The notes under the pieces were generated by a model. That model was not told the origin of the DNA. It ran no database searches and saw nothing but the letters and a program-made list of their open reading frames with translations. A stretch of DNA of 5,847 bases. Origin: Pseudomonadota bacterium. GTDB lineage: Bacteria > Pseudomonadota > Alphaproteobacteria > Rhizobiales > Xanthobacteraceae. The DNA is taken from assembly GCA_023417665.1 (NCBI GenBank), contig JAEZFA010000184.1, forward strand, positions 1-5,847. Reading direction: 5' to 3'. This document shows, piece by piece, positions 1-4,603 of this stretch (position 1 is its first letter; each line of letters opens with the position of its first letter). Position numbers and translations under genes: made by a program.

Positions 1-4
1 CGAG

Positions 5-457
5 TCAGAAGACTTTGCGATACTGAATAAACCCGGAGCGGTCGGCGATGTTGTCGTAGAGCTGCCGCGCGGTGGCGTTGCCTTCCTGCGTCAGCCAGTG
101 CACGCGGCTCGCGCCCCGCTCTTTGGCCTTGGCATAGACCGCTTCGATCAGCGCGCGGCCGAGCCCCAGCCCGCGCGTATCCTTCGCGACGAACAGATCC
201 TGCAGATAGCAATAGTCGCCGCTGGTCCAGAACGAGCGGTGAAAGAGATACTGCACGATGCCGAGCAACCTGCCGTCGACATAGGCGCCGAGCGCGAACA
301 TCGGCTCGGCGGCGTCATGAATACGACGCCAGGTCTCGTCCATCGCGTCGTCGGTCTGCGACGACGCATAGAACTCAAGGTAGCCGCGCCAGAGCGGCTC
401 CCATGCGGTGCGCTCGTCCGCGCCGATCTCGCGAATGAGAACGGCGGGCTTTTCCAT
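5..457 (-). CDS. GNAT-family N-acetyltransferase
   Basis: A 150-residue protein of normal length for a single-domain GNAT enzyme, a family that moves an acetyl group from acetyl-CoA to an amine. The core is visible: a beta strand YLQDLFV at about residues 84-90, then the acetyl-CoA pyrophosphate loop R95-G-L-G98-L-G100 (the Q/R-x-x-G-x-G/A motif) leading into helix ALIEAVYAKAKE. The late motif HWLTQEGNATARQLYD (120-135) carries the conserved Asn127 and Tyr134. It ends SGFIQYRKVF, as GNATs commonly do. No signal peptide or membrane segment is seen, so it should be cytoplasmic. The ATG shares one base with the glpX stop (TGATG), which fixes the start and implies translational coupling as the last visible gene of the operon. 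The substrate cannot be read from the sequence; a small-molecule amine or a protein N-terminus are both possible. The stop codon lies four bases inside the window edge, so the gene is complete. Confidence 0.93.
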   Translation of the reverse strand: MEKPAVLIREIGADERTAWEPLWRGYLEFYASSQTDDAMDETWRRIHDAAEPMFALGAYVDGRLLGIVQYLFHRSFWTSGDYCYLQDLFVAKDTRGLGLGRALIEAVYAKAKERGASRVHWLTQEGNATARQLYDNIADRSGFIQYRKVF

Positions 458-1464
458 CAGAGATGAAACTTCTCGAGCTGCCGGTGCTCGGCTTCGATCC
501 AGCGCGTGGTGCCGGTGGCCGAACGCATGACCACGGTGTGCGTGAGAATACGCTCGCCGCGGAATTCCACGCCGCGCAGCATGGAGCCGGTGGTGACGCC
601 GGTTGCCGCGATCAGGCAGTCGCCACGCACCATTTCGCTCATGTCATACTTCTTGTTCGGGTCGGTCACGCCCATCTTGGCCGCGCGCGCGCGCTGCTCG
701 TCATTTGCAAAGATGAGACGGCCCTGCATCTGGCCGCCGATGCAGCGGAGCGCCGCCGCAGCCAGCACGCCTTCCGGGGCGCCGCCGATGCCGAGATAGA
801 TGTCGATGCCGGTTTCATCCGGGTCGGTGGTGTGAATGACACCCGCGACGTCGCCGTCGGTGATGAGCGCAACCGACGCGCCGGTCGCGCGCGTCGCCTT
901 GATCAGTTCCGCGTGGCGCGGACGATCCATGATGAGCGCGGTGATCTGGTTCGGCTTGACGCCCTTGGCTTTCGCAAGCGCGTTGATGTTGTCGGCGGGC
1001 GACGCATCGAGGTCGATGATGCCTTTCGGATAGCCCGGACCCACCGCGATCTTGTCCATGTAGACGTCGGGTGCGTTCAGGAGCGTGCCGCCCTCGGCCA
1101 TGGCCATGACGGCAATCGAGCCCGGCATGTTCTTGGCGCAAAGCGTCGTGCCCTCGAGCGGGTCGACCGCGATGTCGACCGCGGGGCCGTTCTTGTTGCC
1201 GACTTCCTCGCCGATGAACAGCATCGGCGCCTCGTCGCGCTCGCCCTCGCCGATGCGGATGGTGCCGGTGATCGGCAGCTTGTTCAGTTCGCGCCGCATG
1301 GCATCGACGGCGGCCTGATCGGCCGCCTTCTCGTCGCCGCGTCCGCGCAGCCTTGCCGCAGAGACCGCCGCGCGCTCGGTGACACGCGCGATTTCCATGG
1401 ACAGAATACGTTCGATGAAAAGATCCGGCTGCACTTCCACGGCCGGGTTCGCCTGCTTCGCCAT
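457..1464 (-). CDS. glpX: Class II fructose-1,6-bisphosphatase (GlpX type)
   Basis: A 335-residue metal-dependent phosphatase of typical GlpX length. It hydrolyses fructose 1,6-bisphosphate to fructose 6-phosphate in gluconeogenesis; some alphaproteobacterial forms also serve the Calvin cycle by acting on sedoheptulose bisphosphate. Family signatures are clear: IGEGERDEAPMLFIGEEVG (71-89), the metal/phosphate site D101-P-L-E104-G-T106 of the lithium-sensitive phosphatase fold, and GGAPEGVLAAAAL (227-239) with the conserved Glu231. The reading frame stays open to 1512, but I choose ATG 1464. It gives the normal N-terminus MAKQANP and has GAGG five bases upstream, inside the end of hom. The longer form would add 16 unlikely residues overlapping hom. 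The gap to hom is 7 bp, and the stop overlaps the GNAT start by one base. The protein is cytoplasmic. The reaction is confident; any sedoheptulose activity is inference. Confidence 0.96.
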   Translation of the reverse strand: MAKQANPAVEVQPDLFIERILSMEIARVTERAAVSAARLRGRGDEKAADQAAVDAMRRELNKLPITGTIRIGEGERDEAPMLFIGEEVGNKNGPAVDIAVDPLEGTTLCAKNMPGSIAVMAMAEGGTLLNAPDVYMDKIAVGPGYPKGIIDLDASPADNINALAKAKGVKPNQITALIMDRPRHAELIKATRATGASVALITDGDVAGVIHTTDPDETGIDIYLGIGGAPEGVLAAAALRCIGGQMQGRLIFANDEQRARAAKMGVTDPNKKYDMSEMVRGDCLIAATGVTTGSMLRGVEFRGERILTHTVVMRSATGTTRWIEAEHRQLEKFHL

Positions 1465-1466
1465 TG

Positions 1467-1473
1467 CCCCCTC
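1467..1473 (-). promoter_or_regulatory. glpX ribosome binding site overlapping the hom stop codon
   Basis: On the minus strand GAGGGGG lies just before the glpX ATG, with GAGG five bases from it. Its first two bases are the GA of the hom stop codon TGA, so ribosomes finishing hom stop on the glpX Shine-Dalgarno. This supports the ATG at 1464 over the longer open frame and suggests coupled translation. Confidence 0.7.
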
Positions 1474-2776
1474 AGTTCTTTTCGATGCGGATGACCTGCG
1501 GATCGGCCGCAAGCACTCCGTCTTTCTTCATGGCTGCGAGCGCGTTGCGCATCGCATCTTCGTTGGTCGCGTAGGTAATCAGGATCACCGGCGCCGGCGC
1601 ATCCGACGACGGCTGCTTTCTGTCGCGGCGGCGCTGCACGATGGATTCGAGCGAGATGCCCTGCTCCGCCATGCGGCCGGCAATGGTCGCGGCCGTGCCG
1701 GGCTTGTCGACCGCAGCGAGCCGGACGTAATAGCCGCCCTCGTGCTCGAGCATCGGCGCGCGCACCGCCTTGGTCAGCTTGGCCGCGCCACGGCCGAACG
1801 GCGCGACGCGGCGGCCGCTTGCCAGATCCACGATATCGGCAACGACCGCCGAGGCGGTCGCAGCACCGCCCGCGCCCGGACCCACCAGCGTGAGATCGAG
1901 CGCGTCGGAATTGATGGCGACGGCATTCGTGACGCCGTCGATTTCGCCGATCACGGTACCCTTGGGCACCATGGTCGGATGCACGCGCTGCTCGATCCCG
2001 GATTCGGTTTTCACCGCGACGCCGAGAAGCTTCACGCGATAGCCGAGATCGTCGGCCGCTTCGAGATCGGCAAGCGTGATGGACTGGATGCCCTCGACAT
2101 AGACCGCATCCGCATCGACTTCCGCACCGAAGGCAAGGCTCGCAAGGATCGCGATCTTGTGCGCGGTATCGAAGCCGCCGATGTCGAAGGTCGGATCGGC
2201 TTCGGCATAGCCGAGCTTCTGCGCTTCCTTCAGGCAATCCTCGAAGGAGCGGCCCTCTTTCTGCATCGTCGTCAGGATGTAGTTGCAGGTGCCGTTGAGG
2301 ATGCCGTAGACGCGCGAAATTTCCGCGCCGCCGAGACCCTCGCGCAGCGTCTTGATGACCGGAATGCCGCCGCCCACCGCCGCCTCGAAGTTGAAGGCGG
2401 CGTTGTTCTGCTCGGCGAGATGAATAAGCGAGGTGCCGTGCTTGGCGATCAGCGCCTTGTTGGCGGTGACGACCGGACGGCCGATGCCGAGCGCGGCCTC
2501 GACGGAGGCTTTCGCCGGATCGCCCGAGCCGCCCATCAGTTCGACGAAAACGTCGATGCCGGAATCCTTCGCGAGCGCCACCGGGTCGGTGGCCTTGCGG
2601 ATCGCGGAGAGATCGAGGCTCTGGTCGCGCGGCGGATCCTTGGAGGCGATGGCGACGAGATTGATCGGCCGGCCCGCACGCACCGCGAGCTTGTCGCGCG
2701 TGCGCAGGAGCATGCCGGCAACCGCCGATCCGACCGTACCCAGACCGGCGAGCCCTACCCGAAGCGGAGCATTCAT
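1472..2776 (-). CDS. hom: Homoserine dehydrogenase with C-terminal ACT domain
   Basis: A 434-residue monofunctional homoserine dehydrogenase, which reduces L-aspartate 4-semialdehyde to L-homoserine with NAD(P)H at the branch to threonine, methionine and isoleucine. The N-terminal Rossmann fold shows VGLAGLGTVGSAV (7-19, GxGxxG). VTANKALI (103-110) carries the conserved Lys107. The catalytic part includes FNFEAAVGGGIPVI (128-141), GILNGTCNYIL (158-168) and YAEADPTFDIGGFDTAHK (190-207), with Glu192, Asp203 and Lys207 matching the family's substrate and catalytic residues. An ACT domain starts near residue 347 (GGYYVRLAAVDKPGTAATIA) and runs almost to the end; in relatives it binds threonine for feedback inhibition. 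There is no aspartate kinase domain, so this is not a ThrA/MetL fusion. ATG 2776 lies 17 bp after the aminotransferase stop, with GGGG about nine bases upstream. It is cytoplasmic. The name thrA is sometimes used for such genes, but hom fits better. Confidence 0.97.
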   Translation of the reverse strand: MNAPLRVGLAGLGTVGSAVAGMLLRTRDKLAVRAGRPINLVAIASKDPPRDQSLDLSAIRKATDPVALAKDSGIDVFVELMGGSGDPAKASVEAALGIGRPVVTANKALIAKHGTSLIHLAEQNNAAFNFEAAVGGGIPVIKTLREGLGGAEISRVYGILNGTCNYILTTMQKEGRSFEDCLKEAQKLGYAEADPTFDIGGFDTAHKIAILASLAFGAEVDADAVYVEGIQSITLADLEAADDLGYRVKLLGVAVKTESGIEQRVHPTMVPKGTVIGEIDGVTNAVAINSDALDLTLVGPGAGGAATASAVVADIVDLASGRRVAPFGRGAAKLTKAVRAPMLEHEGGYYVRLAAVDKPGTAATIAGRMAEQGISLESIVQRRRDRKQPSSDAPAPVILITYATNEDAMRNALAAMKKDGVLAADPQVIRIEKN

Positions 2777-2793
2777 TCCCTTGTGCCCCGCTA

Positions 2794-4011
2794 TCAGCCG
2801 CGCGCCGCGATCGGCACGACGTTGTGGAGGATCGTGTCGGCGGACTCCAGGAACTTGCGCACGTTGCGCGCCGCCTGCCGGATGCGCTGCTCGTTCTCGA
2901 CCACCGCAAGACGCACGAAGTCATCGCCGTACTCGCCGAAGCCGATGCCCGGCGCGACCGCGACGCTCGCCTTCTCCACCAGGAGTTCGGCGAACTTCAC
3001 GCTGCCGAGCGGACGGAAGCGCTCCGGGATCGGCGCCCAGGCGAACATCGACGCCTTCGGCGCGGGGATGTCCCAGCCCGCGCGCGCGAAGCTGTCGACC
3101 ATCGCGTCGCGACGCGCCTTGTAGGTCGCGCGCATCTCGTGGATGCAGTCTTCGGGGCCGTTCAGCGCGGCGGTTGCCGCAACCTGCACCGGCGTGAAGG
3201 CGCCGTAGTCGAGATAGGACTTCACGCGCGAGAGTGCCGCAATCACGCGCTCGTTGCCGACCGCGAAACCCATGCGCCAGCCGGCCATGGAGAAGGTCTT
3301 GGACATCGAGGTGAACTCGACCGTGACATCCATGGCGCCCGGCACCTGCAATACCGACGGCGGCGGGTTGTCGTCGTAATAGACCTCGGCATAAGCGAGA
3401 TCGGACAGCACGAGGATTTCGTGCTTCTTCGCAAACGCCACGACGTCGCGATAGAACTCGAGATCGGCGACGCAGGCGGTCGGGTTCGACGGATAGCAGA
3501 TCACGACGGCAATCGGCTTCGGGATCGAATGGACGATCGCGCGCTCCAGCGCGTGGAAGAACTGCGGTCCTGGCTCGCTCGGCACCGCGCGGATCGAACC
3601 GCCCGCCATCAGGAAGCCGAAGGCGTGGATCGGATAGCTCGGGTTCGGCACCAGCACGACGTCGCCCGGCGCGGTGATCGCCTGCGCGACATTGGCGAAG
3701 CCTTCCTTGGAGCCCAGCGTCGCCACGATCTGCGTGTCGGGGTTGAGCTTCACGCCGAAGCGGCGGGCGTAATAGCCGGCCTGCGCCTTGCGCAGCCCCG
3801 CGATCCCCTTGGAGGCCGAATAGCGGTCGGTACGGGGCTTGCCGAGGGTTTCCTTCAGCTTGTCGATGACGTGGGCTGGAGCCGGCAAATCCGGGTTGCC
3901 CATGCCGAGGTCAATGATGTCGGCGCCGCCGTTGCGGGCTGCGGCCTTGGCGCGGTTTACGCTCTCGAAAACATAGGGGGGCAAACGCTTGATGCGATAA
4001 AAGTCGGACAT
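2794..4011 (-). CDS. alaC: PLP-dependent aminotransferase, AlaC type (fold type I)
   Basis: A 405-residue class I/II aminotransferase that looks very close to E. coli AlaC (glutamate-pyruvate transaminase) along its whole length. Shared stretches include RLPPYVF (9-15), DIIDLGMGNPD (31-41), GSKEG (100-104), VLVPNPSYPIH (119-129), PSNPTA (174-179), SDLAYAEVYYD (203-213), KSYLDYGAFTPVQVAA (264-279) and PGIGFGEYGDDFVRLAVVEN (354-373). PLP residues are in place: Lys238 in SMSKTFSMAGWRMGF forms the Schiff base, with Asn176, Asp204 and Tyr207 around the cofactor, Arg246 for its phosphate, and Arg367 for the substrate carboxylate. The likely reaction is interconversion of alanine plus 2-oxoglutarate with pyruvate plus glutamate. 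Relatives are often auto-annotated as LL-diaminopimelate aminotransferase, and the sequence alone does not exclude another amino donor. The ATG at 4011 has a weak AGG seven bases upstream and precedes the family N-terminus. It is the first gene of the tight cluster feeding hom and glpX. Confidence 0.93.
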   Translation of the reverse strand: MSDFYRIKRLPPYVFESVNRAKAAARNGGADIIDLGMGNPDLPAPAHVIDKLKETLGKPRTDRYSASKGIAGLRKAQAGYYARRFGVKLNPDTQIVATLGSKEGFANVAQAITAPGDVVLVPNPSYPIHAFGFLMAGGSIRAVPSEPGPQFFHALERAIVHSIPKPIAVVICYPSNPTACVADLEFYRDVVAFAKKHEILVLSDLAYAEVYYDDNPPPSVLQVPGAMDVTVEFTSMSKTFSMAGWRMGFAVGNERVIAALSRVKSYLDYGAFTPVQVAATAALNGPEDCIHEMRATYKARRDAMVDSFARAGWDIPAPKASMFAWAPIPERFRPLGSVKFAELLVEKASVAVAPGIGFGEYGDDFVRLAVVENEQRIRQAARNVRKFLESADTILHNVVPIAARG

Positions 4012-4029
4012 GGGACGACCTGTGCAGGT

Positions 4030-4035
4030 TCTATA
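4030..4035 (-). promoter_or_regulatory. Possible -10 element for the alaC-hom-glpX-GNAT operon
   Basis: The minus strand reads TATAGA here (four of six matches to TATAAT), inside the perfect 10-bp palindrome TTCTATAGAA (4029-4038). Transcription would begin near 4023, leaving a leader of about 12 nt that still includes the weak AGG before the alaC ATG. No good -35 hexamer is found 16-19 bp upstream, so this is tentative; an activator-dependent promoter, or one further upstream, is equally possible. Confidence 0.25.
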
Positions 4036-4053
4036 GAAACGGGCCCCTTTGGC

Positions 4054-4080
4054 GATTCATGCGGACCCGGATTCATGCGG
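4054..4080. repeat. Pair of 11-bp direct repeats upstream of alaC
   Basis: GATTCATGCGG occurs exactly at 4054-4064 and again at 4070-4080, separated by ACCCG, a 16-bp period. The pair lies in the 125-bp non-coding gap (4012-4136) between the lipoprotein gene and alaC. If the TATAGA at 4035-4030 is the -10, the copies fall at about -31 to -41 and -47 to -57, where a tandem-site regulator could bind. A chance duplication is the alternative. Confidence 0.6.
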
Positions 4081-4136
4081 CGCTCATAGCACCGAAACGG
4101 CGGAAAATGCACGGCTTTTACGCGCGCCGGGCAGCG

Positions 4137-4469
4137 CTAATTAGCTCGCTCGATCCGCTGTTTGACCTGCGCCTCGCGCTCCACCGAGAGCTTGCGAAGC
4201 TGGTTCTCGAGTTTGATGCGCTCGACGTCGTTCATCACCGGCATTTCCTCGACGCGCTCCTCGGGCGGAGCGATGGCCGGGAAGGATTGGGGCGTATTGG
4301 CCGGGTTCGAGGCCGGATTGGACGCCGGAATCACCGGAATCGAGGGCATGGACACGTCCGCAAAGGGTACCGGGACGTCGCCGCTCGCGCAGCCAGCCAC
4401 CGTCAGCGCTCCGAAAAGTGCTGCGGCGCGGCATGCCCTGCCTGCGATCCTCGGCCAAACAATCTTCAA
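4137..4469 (-). CDS. Small proline-rich lipoprotein, uncharacterised (TTG start)
   Basis: A 110-residue protein I cannot assign to a named family. Read from TTG 4469, the N-terminus is MKIVWPRIAG, with Lys/Arg at 2, 7, 11 and 14, then a hydrophobic run AAALFGALTVAG and a lipobox V24-A25-G26-C27, so Cys27 should be lipidated by the Lgt/Lsp pathway. Ala28 and Ser29 after the Cys carry no inner-membrane retention signal, which suggests the outer membrane. Residues 32-70 are rich in Pro, Ser and Ala, with a small internal repeat (SNPASNPANTP). The end, about 78-108 (NDVERIKLENQLRKLSVEREAQVKQRIERA), is charged and probably a helix or coiled coil. TTG is chosen because AAGGGG sits six bases upstream and no ATG in frame gives this signal peptide. 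The frame is open to an ATG at 4640, which would overlap phaC and bury the signal. It lies upstream of alaC in the same direction and divergent from phaC. A structural or envelope-tether role is only a guess. Confidence 0.8.
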   Translation of the reverse strand: MKIVWPRIAGRACRAAALFGALTVAGCASGDVPVPFADVSMPSIPVIPASNPASNPANTPQSFPAIAPPEERVEEMPVMNDVERIKLENQLRKLSVEREAQVKQRIERAN

Positions 4470-4475
4470 CGATTG

Positions 4476-4481
4476 CCCCTT
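4476..4481 (-). promoter_or_regulatory. Ribosome binding site that fixes the TTG start of the lipoprotein
   Basis: The minus strand carries AAGGGG at 4481-4476, followed by a six-base spacer (CAATCG) and TTG at 4469. A strong Shine-Dalgarno at ideal distance, directly before a classical lipoprotein signal peptide, identifies a start that ATG-only calling would miss. Confidence 0.7.
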
Positions 4482-4528
4482 AATAACCCAAACGCCGTGA
4501 TTCTGTAGCAGCCGCCTCTGTCGCTGCC

Positions 4529-4534
4529 TATTAT
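4529..4534 (+). promoter_or_regulatory. Possible -10 element for phaC
   Basis: TATTAT matches TATAAT at five of six bases, about 70 bp upstream of the phaC ATG. The best -35 is poor: GTAGCA at 4505-4510 with an 18-bp spacer, three of six matches. Transcription would start near 4541, just before the palindrome at 4542-4556. Read on the minus strand, the same patch gives CATAAT (4535-4530), so it could also serve the divergent lipoprotein gene; the two directions cannot be separated by eye. Confidence 0.35.
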
Positions 4535-4541
4535 GGCGGAA

Positions 4542-4556
4542 GCGGGGTGACCCCGC
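4542..4556. promoter_or_regulatory. Perfect GC-rich palindrome, candidate operator of phaC
   Basis: GCGGGGT and ACCCCGC form a perfect 7-bp inverted repeat around a single central base (G4549). It begins right after the predicted phaC start point and lies 47 bp before the ATG, a typical position for a repressor operator. A transcribed hairpin would have no proper loop, and no T-run follows on either strand, so a terminator is unlikely. The binding protein is unknown. Confidence 0.45.
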
Positions 4557-4586
4557 AGAGCGGTATTCTAGCCGCCAACACGAACC

Positions 4587-4592
4587 AGGGAG
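4587..4592 (+). promoter_or_regulatory. phaC ribosome binding site
   Basis: AGGGAG lies 11 bases before the ATG at 4604. The spacing is slightly long, but it is the only purine-rich match to the 16S tail near this start and supports it. Confidence 0.6.
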
Positions 4593-4603
4593 TAAACGCC
4601 ACC

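Noticed and set aside
668..690. Alternating GC run within glpX (GCGCGCGCGC).
   Set aside because: It encodes part of the GlpX protein and is explained by Ala/Arg codons in a GC-rich gene.
463..1494. Plus-strand open frame of 343 codons opposite glpX.
   Set aside because: Antisense shadow; glpX on the other strand carries all family signatures.
1465..1512. Longer glpX start at 1512, adding 16 residues.
   Set aside because: It overlaps the hom 3' end by 41 bp, adds residues unlike the family N-terminus, and the ATG at 1464 has a well-placed Shine-Dalgarno.
1284..2924. Very long alternative minus-strand frame (546 codons) across hom and into glpX.
   Set aside because: It lies in another frame over hom, and its product is an Arg/Gly/Ala-rich low-complexity sequence with no recognisable domain. 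This is the usual shadow of a GC-rich coding region.
1379..4089. Long plus-strand open frames opposite hom and alaC (581 and 421 codons).
   Set aside because: They are antisense to genes with clear conserved catalytic motifs, and the products are His/Arg/Asp-rich without domains. They follow from few stops in GC-rich complementary frames.
4099..4130. Possible terminator after the lipoprotein gene (CGGCG...CGCCG with internal AAAA/TTTT).
   Set aside because: The stems pair asymmetrically with unpaired bases between them and no T-run follows on the minus strand. Read-through into alaC remains possible.
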